A stretch of 64,000 nucleotides of DNA from Pseudomonas sp. PDM15 (GTDB lineage Bacteria > Pseudomonadota > Gammaproteobacteria > Pseudomonadales > Pseudomonadaceae), in NCBI RefSeq assembly GCF_014851565.1, contig NZ_JACVAA010000009.1, forward strand, positions 116,751-180,750. The letters are read 5' to 3'. The translations under genes and the position numbers were made by a program. Below, in pieces: positions 17,295-27,065 of this stretch. The first letter of the stretch is position 1. Every line of letters starts with the position of its first letter. A model generated the notes under the pieces. That model saw nothing but the letters and a program-made list of their open reading frames with translations. It ran no database searches and was not told the origin of the DNA.

Positions 17295-19493
17295 TCAGCC
17301 GCCGGCTTCTGGTTGGCGTGGTGAGGAGCCAGGCTGAACCATGCGCCGGATGAGCGATTGGGTAGCAATCGAGAGCGGTGCCTTCACCATACTGCTGACA
17401 CCGCCCATGACGCCTTGAGCTGTGTTCTCGTAAGGATTCAGGCCAGGCTCGGAGAACGAGATCATGTTCAGCACGGTGCGTGGGAAGTTGGTGATCAGTG
17501 ATGCAGAGGTCATGCAAACGGACCAGAACAGCATGCAGGTGAGCAGAACCATCATGACCGAGCCAATGAGGAGACCTGCGATCGCATCAAAAGGCTGGCT
17601 CAGGTCTGCGGCGCCGTTGTCCATCAGTCCCCATAGACCAGCCATCATGGTGTTGACGATCGGCAGGCCGATACTGGTGATGGTCACTGCAGCGGCCAGG
17701 CCACCCACGGCCAAAGCCGGGTAGAACCCGATGAAGATGAGCGTATTCCAACCCTTGCCTGCCATTTGGGACGTGTGCTCTTCGCCCTTTGGTGCTGCTT
17801 GAGCGGCACCCCATAGGGTTACCCCGAAGAACGCAGAGGCGACAAAAGTCAGCCAGCTAATGACGCCCATGAGGCCGAAAATTGCGAATACGACCGGCAG
17901 GACGTAGCCAATCATGGCACCGGCGATCAGCAAGACAACGCCGATCATGAACAGGGCCTTGGTCATACCGCCGTTGCCCTTGGTCGCCTTGCTTGCGATC
18001 CAGGAGAGCCCGCTTCCGCTGATGAACATCAGACCAGTGCCCGCGAGCTCTCGGCCGAACGCAGAGACCGTATAGAGGTTGGCCTGGGAGGGGTCTTTGC
18101 CGAGGATGTCCAGCCCCAGGAGATCGATCAGGTCTGTAGAGTCGCCCTTGTCCTCCAACTCGCGCTCGACCTTGTTCATGGTCAGCTTTGTAAGATCGTC
18201 GCCGACAGTCAGATCAGCGAGGCTGCTGGTGGGGTAGAGCTTCGACGTGCCTTCCGAAGCGTAGCTCTGAGCCCGGGTGAAGTCGTTCGCTGCGCGAAGC
18301 ACGAAGGTGCCGCCCATCATCCAGCCCCATTCCTCCAACGACGCGAAGAATTGCTCCGACTCGGCCAGAAGGTTGGACGCGATCGTCTGCTTGATGACGT
18401 TTCTCGCGGTAGCGGTGTACCACTCTACTTCCTTCTGCAGATAGGTTTGAGCTGCGGCCGCGAGCGCTGCCTCCTCCGTGGCGCTCTGGTTGTTCTTGAC
18501 TCCCAGGTGCCGGCTGAGCTGCGTCTGCACGAGACGTTGCCACATCTGGCGCTGTGCCGCGGCGAGCCCTTGAGAGATGGACTTGTCGTTGGTTACGCGC
18601 AGCGCCATCTGCTCATCGGAGCAAACGATAGATGCAGCGAAGCCTGAAGTCCCGCCCCAATCGCAGAGGAAGTTCTCCGAGCCCATTTCGCCACCAACGG
18701 TGCCTTCGCCAGCGTCCTCCTCAATGCTGGTGTCGGTGTGCTTGATTGCTGCTGCAATGGCGTCGGTAGGAGGGATCAACGGGATGGCTGTATTGTTCAG
18801 GATCTCGTTGATGAACGGATCCGTGGCGCTGGATGGGCCATGGTAACCAGGTGCTCCGCTGTCGGTGTACTGACGACGCCAGGCACCTTCCGCAAGGCGC
18901 GTGGCCAGCTCGGTAGCGCTGATGCCAGGGAGGCGATCCTGGGGGTTCTTGTGGACGTAGTATCCGGTTGCCGTGGTGGCCAGGGTCAACCAGTTGCCGA
19001 TCATGGCCTTGGCTTCAGGTTTGTTCACTGAGATTTCGTACCGCGGCTCATTGAACAGGTTGTAGGTGTGCATGAGCTTGAAGCTTTGGGTCTGGGCATC
19101 ATCGCCCCAGCTGCTGCCGCTCTTGGCGATACTGGCTATGAGGTGGTGACCAGGCGTGAGCACGATGGCCTGGCCGCCGGCGCTCGATACGGGGATCACC
19201 GGTGCGCAGAGAGTCAAAGCTACCACCACGCGAAGCGGGTAGAAAAATGCCTCGTTGCCGTCTCGGGCGCCGAAGAAGTTGCCGTTCTGGCGGAGCCGGA
19301 AGATACCCAGGAACATTGCCCAAGACGCCAGAATGCCAAAGCCGGTCAGGCCAACGATGGAGAAGTAGCTGGCGAAGATCGTGAGGGGGGTGACCTCGGT
19401 GGTTCGGAGTCCGGCCATGCCGGCGATCTCGGCCGGGTCGAACATCCACGAACCGAAGAGCCAGAGCAGGACCAGGGTCGAAAACGAGTTCAT
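17295..19493 (-). CDS. DotA/TraY-like integral membrane conjugation protein
   Basis: 732 aa, close to IncI TraY (~745). An N-terminal hydrophobic segment and a second one near residues 40-65 precede a long polar periplasmic loop (~120-510). A cluster of about five membrane helices follows at ~515-705, for example ALFMIGVVLLIAGAMIGYVL. This topology is that of DotA/TraY, a large inner-membrane component of type IVB transfer. Its ATG overlaps the stop of the preceding gene by 4 bp. It is the last of three leftward genes in the traW-traX-traY order. Confidence 0.85.
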   Translation of the reverse strand: MNSFSTLVLLWLFGSWMFDPAEIAGMAGLRTTEVTPLTIFASYFSIVGLTGFGILASWAMFLGIFRLRQNGNFFGARDGNEAFFYPLRVVVALTLCAPVIPVSSAGGQAIVLTPGHHLIASIAKSGSSWGDDAQTQSFKLMHTYNLFNEPRYEISVNKPEAKAMIGNWLTLATTATGYYVHKNPQDRLPGISATELATRLAEGAWRRQYTDSGAPGYHGPSSATDPFINEILNNTAIPLIPPTDAIAAAIKHTDTSIEEDAGEGTVGGEMGSENFLCDWGGTSGFAASIVCSDEQMALRVTNDKSISQGLAAAQRQMWQRLVQTQLSRHLGVKNNQSATEEAALAAAAQTYLQKEVEWYTATARNVIKQTIASNLLAESEQFFASLEEWGWMMGGTFVLRAANDFTRAQSYASEGTSKLYPTSSLADLTVGDDLTKLTMNKVERELEDKGDSTDLIDLLGLDILGKDPSQANLYTVSAFGRELAGTGLMFISGSGLSWIASKATKGNGGMTKALFMIGVVLLIAGAMIGYVLPVVFAIFGLMGVISWLTFVASAFFGVTLWGAAQAAPKGEEHTSQMAGKGWNTLIFIGFYPALAVGGLAAAVTITSIGLPIVNTMMAGLWGLMDNGAADLSQPFDAIAGLLIGSVMMVLLTCMLFWSVCMTSASLITNFPRTVLNMISFSEPGLNPYENTAQGVMGGVSSMVKAPLSIATQSLIRRMVQPGSSPRQPEAGG

Positions 19494-20101
19494 GCGGGAT
19501 CTCCTTCAGGTGTGGCAGGCGCTTGGCCTTCACGCAGCTTGTAGTCTTTCGGGAGAGGGATCGGCAGCAGCAGAGCGGGCTGCTTCAGCATGATTTTCAC
19601 GAAAGCCGGGATGGTGACCACGCGCTGCTCGCGAGCTGTGTACAGCTTGTGAAGATTCGTGATGTAGACCATCAGCAGGACGTTGAGCAGCATGATGTTG
19701 CCGATGAGGGCCATGGGGATGGTGTAGTTGGCTGCCACCATCCCAATGCCTATTGCCAGGCCCATGAACAGGACATAGCTGAACCAGTAGGCGAGGGTAT
19801 AGCGGACTCGCACCGACTCTTCGGTGATCTTGGCCGTGGTGATGAGTTCGTCCCAGAATCGCTCAGGATCGGTGGACGCAATCTTGAGGTCTTCTTTGGC
19901 CTGGGCCCGATTGAAGCTCAGCATGCCTTTGAAGTTTTTCAGCGCCCAGCCCGAAATCGACGCCATGGATGCCACTTCTTGTGCTGCCATCTTGGTCGGG
20001 GTGATCCCACTGATCCACCCGAGAGCCTTGAGGGTTTTGGATTTCGGTTTGGCGGGGGAGGGCGCGTTAGCGGTGGCCTCATTTACGTTAGAGTTGCTCA
20101 T
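19490..20101 (-). CDS. IcmV/TraX-like membrane protein
   Basis: 203 aa with two adjacent membrane segments at about residues 107-126 and 129-147 and polar ends. The N-terminus is basic and Pro/Lys-rich. IcmV in Legionella and TraX on IncI plasmids are small two-TM proteins encoded just upstream of dotA/traY, exactly as here. Start at 20101 with AAGGAG upstream; its stop overlaps the TraY-like start. The name relies on topology and gene order more than sequence. Confidence 0.65.
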   Translation of the reverse strand: MSNSNVNEATANAPSPAKPKSKTLKALGWISGITPTKMAAQEVASMASISGWALKNFKGMLSFNRAQAKEDLKIASTDPERFWDELITTAKITEESVRVRYTLAYWFSYVLFMGLAIGIGMVAANYTIPMALIGNIMLLNVLLMVYITNLHKLYTAREQRVVTIPAFVKIMLKQPALLLPIPLPKDYKLREGQAPATPEGDPA

Positions 20102-20110
20102 GAGGGCTCC

Positions 20111-21088
20111 TTACTGCCGGCCAGAGTTGCTGATGAGAGCGCCGATCTGCTTGCGATGATCTTCTTCGCGCTGTGCCACCTGGATTGCCAGAAGGCGACG
20201 GGTTTCGACCGCCTCCCTGAAGATGTTTAGGAGCAGCTGGTTCTGTATCTGCTGCTGGACCAGGGCGTCACGTGAGATGCCCCCGGTGCCGGACATGGCG
20301 TTGATCTCTTCGATGGTGGGAGAGGCGAACAGGCGTTGGTAGGCGGTGATCTGCGCATCCATCTCCTCGCTAATCGAAGAACCAATGGCCCCTTCTACGG
20401 CAGACATGCGGAAGTTGTAGGTGTCGATCTCCTGCTGCAGAACCTCACCGACATCGGTGTTCTTGATGGACTCAGGGGGCTGTGGGGCAGGCTTGCGGCC
20501 ACTGGCGACTGCGGTTGCCAGCTCGATCTGAGTCTCAGTGCAACTCATAGGAGTGGAGCCGTTGTCCAGATCCTTCTTGCCCACCGGTGGGAGCATCCGT
20601 GGGTCGCATGACGGAGTGATGTTCTCCTTCACCTGGCGGTTATGGCGGGCAGTGAACTTGGCGGGCTCGCGGATGGCCTCGGCCGAGTTGTACTTGTTGT
20701 ACATGTTCGTTTGCCGGCTGTACGTCTTCTGGGTGACAGCCTTGCCGATCTGCGTTGCGAGAACCTGATCTTCCTGGCAGAAGGTGGACGCCTGCTGGTC
20801 CTTCTGGTTCTGCTGGTTATAGATGTCGACCTGACCGTTCATGATGGCGCGGGCGTTTGCCTCGGACTCCACCTTAATGGTCTCCTCGGTCGACTTGACG
20901 GCCTCTTCGACATTCCCGAGACCCTCCTCCGTGGTTTGAGTGAGGATCTGCTGCTGAAGCAGCTGCATGATGGCCTGCTCCAGAATCGCCAAGAGAGCAG
21001 CCGTGTCGGTAAAGGCGTAAGCCTTGATCGGCACAAAGAGAGGCACCGACGCGAACATGGTTGCGACTAGAAGTTGTTTGATCCGCAT
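20111..21088 (-). CDS. Secreted conjugation protein in the TraW position
   Basis: 325 aa from ATG 21088, preceded by AGGAGA; a longer frame from 21262 has no support. The N-terminus (MRIKQLLVATMFASVPLF...AYA) is a signal peptide, with likely cleavage near residue 24. The mature protein is helical, Gln/Glu-rich and coiled-coil-like, with several cysteines in the middle, consistent with a periplasmic assembly factor. It is the first gene of the traW-traX-traY-like operon; direct similarity to TraW was not established. Confidence 0.65.
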   Translation of the reverse strand: MRIKQLLVATMFASVPLFVPIKAYAFTDTAALLAILEQAIMQLLQQQILTQTTEEGLGNVEEAVKSTEETIKVESEANARAIMNGQVDIYNQQNQKDQQASTFCQEDQVLATQIGKAVTQKTYSRQTNMYNKYNSAEAIREPAKFTARHNRQVKENITPSCDPRMLPPVGKKDLDNGSTPMSCTETQIELATAVASGRKPAPQPPESIKNTDVGEVLQQEIDTYNFRMSAVEGAIGSSISEEMDAQITAYQRLFASPTIEEINAMSGTGGISRDALVQQQIQNQLLLNIFREAVETRRLLAIQVAQREEDHRKQIGALISNSGRQ

Positions 21089-21623
21089 TTTCTGTGACTC
21101 TCCTAGAGACGGGCGTGGCAGCCTTTGAATGCTATTGTAGTCCCAATAGTACAATATTTTGTATCTGTAGAATCTATGGTATGCGCCGTGCCGGCGCAAT
21201 GTAACGCACAGGGTTAGCCCAATCCGCTCTAAGGTGGTCTTATATGTGCTGCCGGGCGGCATATAGAGAAAGGGGATTTGCTTGCTTGGCCCTTGGTTTG
21301 GCCAATGTTATAGTACCGAGTATCCGGGACTATAGGCTTCGGGGTTGGCCCGGCCTGATGGCGGGGATTGCCGTAGAAATGATGCGGAGTGATGGTCGCT
21401 CAAGGGCGACTGAGGCAGGCGCCGGCCAGGGCTTCGATTCACTCGATCAGGCCCAGCTAACTGAAGAAGTCTATCACGTATGGAGTAGCGCAAAGGCCCG
21501 TCGGGTTTTTCTTATTGCGTTGCGCCACAATAATTCCGACTACAGTGATCGTCGGTTAGGTGGCTCGAAAGCCGCCGGCGATCAGATCGAAGTTTGCCTG
21601 CAGGTGGTATAGGGAGTCGTGCA
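21089..21623. promoter_or_regulatory. Divergent intergenic region before the giant helicase gene
   Basis: About 535 bp. It contains AT-rich promoter-like sequence on the minus side (21138-21170) and an imperfect inverted repeat TATAGTACCG...CCGGGACTATA (21309-21334). A small open frame (21356-21612) has no clear ribosome site and is left uncalled. The region probably holds divergent promoters for the TraW-like operon and the helicase operon. Confidence 0.45.
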
Positions 21624-24600
21624 ATGAAACCGATCCGGTGGCTGAACATTGAGGCCTATGGCGCCACGCTTGAGATGTGGCGTAACGCAGCAGGGAAGTT
21701 CTTTTTCGTTGCGTTGGGCGGAACTGAACAAGCCAAGAAGGCCTTGCTTGATCTGGGGGGCAAGCAGGGTTACTTCTTCAACCGGTCGATCCTGGCTATC
21801 CACTTCCCGCCGATTGCCGATCAGGCATCGGCCGCGGCTTGGCTGGAGAAGCTGCCGAAGGCATTCCTGGAGGATCGTCCTCGTCCGTCGGTTCTATTGG
21901 TGAGCCCGGGCCCGGATGGCACATTCAGCGAAGCCGCGAAGGCGGCCGCTGTCGAACGCTACAAGAGTTGGTCCGAGCGCGCTCTGGAGCTGGAAGCCCA
22001 GGAAACGCTCGATGTGGCGGACGAAGATTTCGATCTGCCGGGTTTCGCTGATGACGTGTCCGCGGCGGCTGCCACGGCGCTTGAGCCTGTTGCTTCTCAG
22101 CCGGCTGAAGAGGTTGTCGCCGAGGCTCAAGTCGAGCAGCAAGTCGAAGATGCCGCGCCGGCTCCTGCTGAGCCCCAGCCTGCAGCGACTCCTGTACCGG
22201 CCAAGTCGGCTGTCGAGCAATTTGTAGACGCTATCCATGCCGGCGATGACCGTCCTGTTCTGCAGGGCGGATACCCCGCTATGCCAGACGCAGCAGAGCT
22301 TGCCCGGATCGAGGAAATGGGGCCGTCTGCCGCCATTATCATGTCGCCCTGGCTGGATGTGTTCCGCGAAGTCCTCAACCGGATGCCTGAAGACTCCCAG
22401 GCGGTCCTTTTCTTGCTCGGCGCGTCGCGCGATCGCCTCATGGCGAGTGCAAATCAATTCTTGGCAGAGAATCCGGGGTTCCCCTTGATTTCTGCTGTAT
22501 GGGGAAGTTCCAAGGGCGATAGCCATCGCCTGGTTCTGTTTGTTGATGCCACTCTCCCGCCGGATCGGCACGTTGCTGTCCTCAATGAGGATCTGCTCAG
22601 CGTCGGTAGCGAGCGCGAGATGGGCCTGTTCCTGAATACTCTGTGGAGAGACGTGTATGGCCAAGAAGACGAAGTTGTTCTGGTTGCTGCCAGTGTTTCA
22701 GAACCAGGAAATGCTCCTGACGTTCGGCCTGGTGCTCAACGAGACGGAGCACAACGAGTTCATGGAGCGCCCGAGCTGGGGGCGGTGGAAGGAGCTGCTG
22801 CAGCGGGATCTGGCGGCGCAGCTGGAGCGCGCGCTGTCGCAGGGCCTGATGAGGCCCAGCGATCTGGAGGAGTTCGCGGCGCAGAGCTTCGGGCGGAGCA
22901 GCCTGGCGTTCATGCCGGGCAGCCAGATGACGCCGGCGATGCTGGCCGAGCTCCTGCTGGCTCGCGACCTGTCGCCGGAGAGCCCGGCGGCGTTGATCGA
23001 GAGTTGGCTGTACGCGGCGATGAACGGGGACTCGGCGCAGATGGCGCAGATCGTGGAAGCCGCGCTGGAACGCTACCCGCAGGACGAGATGGACATCGAG
23101 AAGCTGACCAGCCTGTCGCCGGTGGAACGCCTGCAGCGGCTGGAGGCGGCGATGAGCTGACCCCAGTTGAAACTGGTGATCCAGAAGATGTTGATCTGGC
23201 GGGCACCGTTCTTTCGGCTGAAGATGAAGAGCGCGTCCGGGCCGAGATCGACGCGCGCCGCGCAGAGCGTCGCCGCGGCATGGATCTCAACTTTGAAGAA
23301 ACCTCTGGCCGTGTGAATTATCTGCCGCGCAGTGCGCTGCGCGAGCAAGGCACGATGGTTCCTGCAAACATGGCGAGCGCTATTGGTTCTGCGCTTGATC
23401 GCCTGGTCCAGCGCCATGGTGACCTTGATGCATTCGTTGCTCGGCAGCTTGGCTTTGATTCGTCTGCTGATCTCGATGGTCGGCTGTACGCGGAGCAGGT
23501 AGATGCGGTTGCGCTGGCTCTGGACGCTTTCTCGCGTGACCGTAACATGGTGCTCGGCGACCTGACCGGTATCGGCAAGGGGCGTGTTCTGGCGAGCGTG
23601 CTGCGCTACGCCTACCTCAACGATATGCCGACGGTCTTCATCACCAAGGACCAGACGCTCTATAACTCCATGGCGCGCGAGATGGCCGTGCTTGGAATGA
23701 GCGAGTTGGTCGACAGAAGCCGTATGCTGATCACGACCACTGGGGTTGGCATCGAGAATGATCAAGGTGAGCAGATGTTCCCCGGCCGTAGCGGGGACGA
23801 GCTCACCCAGGTCTACGAATCTGGCGCGCTTCCTGCGGGTATCCGCGTGGTGTTCACCTGCCACTCCCAGTTGATGACACCGGCTGACGCGCCGCGGGTG
23901 GAATGGCTGCGTGCAATCGCTCATGACGCGCTTGTGCTTGTTGATGAATCGCACCTCTCTGCAGGCGTAGACAGTCTGTGTGGGCAGAATCTGCGCGCTA
24001 TCCGCGATGCAGCCCGCCACACGCTGTTCAGTTCCGCGACTTCCGCCAAGGAAGGGAAGAACCTGAGCCTGTATGCCGGCACCGATCTGTCGCTGCTGGG
24101 TAGTTCCCATCACATCGAAGAGATCCTGCGTAAAGGCGGTGCGGCGGCGATGGAAGCGGTGCCGATGATGCTGGCCCAGGAGGGGCAGTACATCCGTCGC
24201 GAACACGACATGTCGCGCGCCGAGTATCGCGCTCCGGAAGTGCCCCAGGAGTATGTACCTGCCATTCGCCAGAACATGGATGCCCTGTCCGCAGCGCTCC
24301 GCGCTCTGCTTGAACTCCAGGTTGTAGTGACGGGTTACACCCAGGACATCAACCAGAACGACTACTTCGTGCGTCAGCGCGAGGCTCAGGAGCGCCGCCG
24401 CCGCGGTCGTGAGCAGATGGGGCTGAGCAGCATGCATTTCAGCTCCACATTGCACCACTTCAGCCAGCAAGCCCTCCTGGCGGTTCACGCGGACTTCTAT
24501 GCCGACCTGGCAATTCAGTCTGCCCGAGAAGGGAACAAGCCTACGCTCGTCCTGCAAAGCACGATGGAGTCCATCCTCGCCGAAGTCGTCAAGGTTCTGG

Positions 24601-27065
24601 TCGACAACAACGTGCAGCCCGACGGGGCTGAAGTGGAGATGAGCTTCGCCAGTGTGCTCCGCCGCATGGCCAAGAAGATCACCGAGATCAATGTTGCATA
24701 CGGTGGTGGCAATCATGCGTTCAACCTGCAAGAGCCCCGTGTGAATCTGCAGGGCCGCGGGCTTCCCGAACAGATGCAGATCCTGCTTGCCGGTCGCCAC
24801 CTGGAGACCAACGTGAATGTTCGAGGTGTCCTGCAGGAGTTTGAAGCTGCTCTGGCGCGGATCCCGAACGAGATCCCTGTGTCGCCGATCGATTACATCT
24901 GCGACAAGCTGCGTGCTGCCGGATACGAGATGGGCGAATTGACCGGCCGACGCTGGAAAGTCAATCAGGTGCGTCCGGGCGTTTATCAGGTTCAGCGCCG
25001 CCGGGATTCTTCGAAGCGCGATCGCCAGCGCGTGATGAACGCGTTCAACGGCGGCGAGACGACCGGGATCATCATCAATAAGGCCGGGGCAACCGGTATT
25101 GATCTGCATGCCGACCATCGTTTTGCTGACCAGCGCCCGCGCGACATGATTGTTCTGCAGGCCGACGACGACATCTATGTCTTCCAGCAATCGTTGGGGC
25201 GCGTTTTCCGGGCGAACATGGTCGTGCCGCCGCGCTATACCCTGCCGGGCTCTGCAGTTCCTGTAGCAGTGCGCTCGATGGCAATCATGCGTCGCCGGTT
25301 GAGCAACATGATGTCGCTGACCCGCGGCTCGCGTGATGCCGAGGTCGGCGGTGGTATGCCGGACCTCTTCAACTGGGTGGGCTGCGAAGCGGCCATGAGC
25401 TATTTGCAGGACAACCAGGGCGTGGCCGACGTGATCGGCATCAACCTTGGGGTTGAGGCCGCGAAGCTGCAGGATCAAGGCGGCGATACCGGTTTGGCTG
25501 CCCGCGTCACCGCGATGGGTTTGCTGCTGCCCTGCGATGTTCAGGACGCCATGATGGATGGTCTGATTCGGGCGTACGAGAGCAAGCTGGAGGATCTGGA
25601 GCGCCGTGGGATCAACCCATTCCGCAGCCGCCACCTGGATATCAAGGCGCGCGTGGTGAACGAAGTCGTTCTCCATCCGGCTACCGGCGACTCTGTGTTC
25701 GAGGGGGCTGTCTACCTGAAAGAGTTGGCCTACAACGAAGAACTGCCGCCGCTCACGCCTGAGACCGTGAACACCATGATCATAGCTGGTCGAGAGGCCC
25801 TGAGCTTGGAGCACGGAGCCACCCGGAACTGGTCTCGCTTCCCGCTGGCCGAGGTCATGCCGGAGGTCACCCAGCGCATGGAAACGCGCATGAACAACCT
25901 GCGCGACCTTTTCGCCGATCGCGGGGACGGGGAGACCATTGAGGATCTCGCGAACGCTCGCCACGAGTCATTCACCAGCCGTGCGGCCCGTGACTACATG
26001 GGGCTTCGTTCGCTGGCTGGACGTATCAAGCTGGGTGCACATCTGAGCTTGCGACTCGATTCGGACGCTGCGATCGATTTCCACATCGTCGGAATTGAGC
26101 CTCCTACCTGGGCGCAGGACATGCACAGCCCCTATGAATGGCGCCTGATGTTGATCAGCAAGGACCAGAACATGCGTCAGGCGCGGGTTCCCTTGAGCCT
26201 GCTGCTCAATGAGGCGCGCGAAGTGCAGAGAGCGGCGTTTCTGGCTGAGGCTGACGCCGACCCGCAAGAGTTCGTTGTCGGCTGGGAATCTCTGGCTGCA
26301 GCAATCAGCGATCCTGCCCGTGATCTCATTGACGACCAGGGGCAGATCCAGCCTGAGGCACTGGCTGAGTACGAGAACCTGCCACGAGGCAGCATCGAGA
26401 TGCGGCGCCATGTTCTTTCTGGGAACCTGCTGAAAGCCATCATGATGGCCGGTGAGTTGCACAAGGGCCTGCCTGCCACCTACACGCTGGCCAACGGTGC
26501 GCGTGAGTTTGGCGTGGTGATGCCGTCGAACTTCGACGAGATCAAGTTGCTGCGGATGCCGCTGACCATGACCGTCGCCGATGATGTTCAGGACTACCTG
26601 GCTCACCGGTTGCAGTCCCATGTGCGCGTCAGCGTCTACATGAACCTCAAGGACGTAAATCTGCCGGGTGTCCCGAGCAAGGATGCCGAACAGGCTCGGA
26701 CAGATCTGAACAGCAACTACTACCTGGAGGCAACACGCGGGAGAGGCGGCGCCGAGGTGAAGGTCGTGGTTCCGCGCGCCAAAGGGCGCTCCGGCTGGCT
26801 GGTAGCAGATGAGGGCGTTCGTGAGTTGACCCAAGGGCGTGAGTGGGTTCGGGTTTCCAATGACCTCGCGATGACCTTTACGATGCGCGACGGCCAGTTC
26901 CCGGCCGAGTTGCGGGCTGTCGTTGACCGCCTGCTGGAAGTGGGCGTGACATTCCGCACTCCGAGCACCGATAGCCGGGCCCGCGAGTGGGTATTGGAGC
27001 GCGCCGCGGCCCAGGAGCAGGCGCGGCGCATCGACAACCAGTTTGATGGGAGGGCTCTGGCATGA
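21624..27065 (+). CDS. Strawberry-notch-like SF2 helicase, very large
   Basis: 1,813 aa from ATG 21624. The N-terminal ~340 residues are an unrecognised region with an acidic Ala/Pro/Glu linker (~135-200). Residues ~345-512 are a Gly/Ala/Arg/Pro-rich stretch without typical folded-domain character, exactly where another frame is coding. The helicase part has a Walker A-like LTGIGKGR (~645), DESH box (~771) and SATSAKEG. In the C-terminal strawberry-notch domain, GATGIDLHAD and QQSLGRVFRA are typical. Such proteins occur on large plasmids, ICEs and phages, with a proposed role in DNA remodelling. Its stop overlaps the PcfJ-like start. Confidence 0.88.
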   Translation: MKPIRWLNIEAYGATLEMWRNAAGKFFFVALGGTEQAKKALLDLGGKQGYFFNRSILAIHFPPIADQASAAAWLEKLPKAFLEDRPRPSVLLVSPGPDGTFSEAAKAAAVERYKSWSERALELEAQETLDVADEDFDLPGFADDVSAAAATALEPVASQPAEEVVAEAQVEQQVEDAAPAPAEPQPAATPVPAKSAVEQFVDAIHAGDDRPVLQGGYPAMPDAAELARIEEMGPSAAIIMSPWLDVFREVLNRMPEDSQAVLFLLGASRDRLMASANQFLAENPGFPLISAVWGSSKGDSHRLVLFVDATLPPDRHVAVLNEDLLSVGSEREMGLFLNTLWRDVYGQEDEVVLVAASVSEPGNAPDVRPGAQRDGAQRVHGAPELGAVEGAAAAGSGGAAGARAVAGPDEAQRSGGVRGAELRAEQPGVHAGQPDDAGDAGRAPAGSRPVAGEPGGVDRELAVRGDERGLGADGADRGSRAGTLPAGRDGHREADQPVAGGTPAAAGGGDELTPVETGDPEDVDLAGTVLSAEDEERVRAEIDARRAERRRGMDLNFEETSGRVNYLPRSALREQGTMVPANMASAIGSALDRLVQRHGDLDAFVARQLGFDSSADLDGRLYAEQVDAVALALDAFSRDRNMVLGDLTGIGKGRVLASVLRYAYLNDMPTVFITKDQTLYNSMAREMAVLGMSELVDRSRMLITTTGVGIENDQGEQMFPGRSGDELTQVYESGALPAGIRVVFTCHSQLMTPADAPRVEWLRAIAHDALVLVDESHLSAGVDSLCGQNLRAIRDAARHTLFSSATSAKEGKNLSLYAGTDLSLLGSSHHIEEILRKGGAAAMEAVPMMLAQEGQYIRREHDMSRAEYRAPEVPQEYVPAIRQNMDALSAALRALLELQVVVTGYTQDINQNDYFVRQREAQERRRRGREQMGLSSMHFSSTLHHFSQQALLAVHADFYADLAIQSAREGNKPTLVLQSTMESILAEVVKVLVDNNVQPDGAEVEMSFASVLRRMAKKITEINVAYGGGNHAFNLQEPRVNLQGRGLPEQMQILLAGRHLETNVNVRGVLQEFEAALARIPNEIPVSPIDYICDKLRAAGYEMGELTGRRWKVNQVRPGVYQVQRRRDSSKRDRQRVMNAFNGGETTGIIINKAGATGIDLHADHRFADQRPRDMIVLQADDDIYVFQQSLGRVFRANMVVPPRYTLPGSAVPVAVRSMAIMRRRLSNMMSLTRGSRDAEVGGGMPDLFNWVGCEAAMSYLQDNQGVADVIGINLGVEAAKLQDQGGDTGLAARVTAMGLLLPCDVQDAMMDGLIRAYESKLEDLERRGINPFRSRHLDIKARVVNEVVLHPATGDSVFEGAVYLKELAYNEELPPLTPETVNTMIIAGREALSLEHGATRNWSRFPLAEVMPEVTQRMETRMNNLRDLFADRGDGETIEDLANARHESFTSRAARDYMGLRSLAGRIKLGAHLSLRLDSDAAIDFHIVGIEPPTWAQDMHSPYEWRLMLISKDQNMRQARVPLSLLLNEAREVQRAAFLAEADADPQEFVVGWESLAAAISDPARDLIDDQGQIQPEALAEYENLPRGSIEMRRHVLSGNLLKAIMMAGELHKGLPATYTLANGAREFGVVMPSNFDEIKLLRMPLTMTVADDVQDYLAHRLQSHVRVSVYMNLKDVNLPGVPSKDAEQARTDLNSNYYLEATRGRGGAEVKVVVPRAKGRSGWLVADEGVRELTQGREWVRVSNDLAMTFTMRDGQFPAELRAVVDRLLEVGVTFRTPSTDSRAREWVLERAAAQEQARRIDNQFDGRALA
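22657..23160 (+). CDS. Overlapping (overprinted) gene inside the helicase, +1 frame
   Basis: 167 aa in the +1 frame relative to the helicase, lying wholly within it. ATG 22657 has GGAGAG 7 bp upstream. Its codons show strong GC at third positions, and the protein has normal composition with aromatic and hydrophobic residues (KLFWLLPVFQNQEMLLTFG). The helicase frame over the same bases is a biased Gly/Ala/Arg/Glu string. By eye the +1 frame is therefore the better-coding one here. Either it is a genuine nested gene overprinting a disordered linker, or ribosomes change frame here. No family recognised. Confidence 0.6.
   Translation: MAKKTKLFWLLPVFQNQEMLLTFGLVLNETEHNEFMERPSWGRWKELLQRDLAAQLERALSQGLMRPSDLEEFAAQSFGRSSLAFMPGSQMTPAMLAELLLARDLSPESPAALIESWLYAAMNGDSAQMAQIVEAALERYPQDEMDIEKLTSLSPVERLQRLEAAMS

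Noticed and set aside
21356..21612. Small ORF before the helicase gene
   Set aside because: No clear ribosome site or family; left as part of the regulatory gap, though it could be real.
23073..25964. 963-aa open frame antisense to the helicase
   Set aside because: It shadows GC-rich codons of the helicase, has no ribosome site, and the sense strand has clear helicase motifs throughout.
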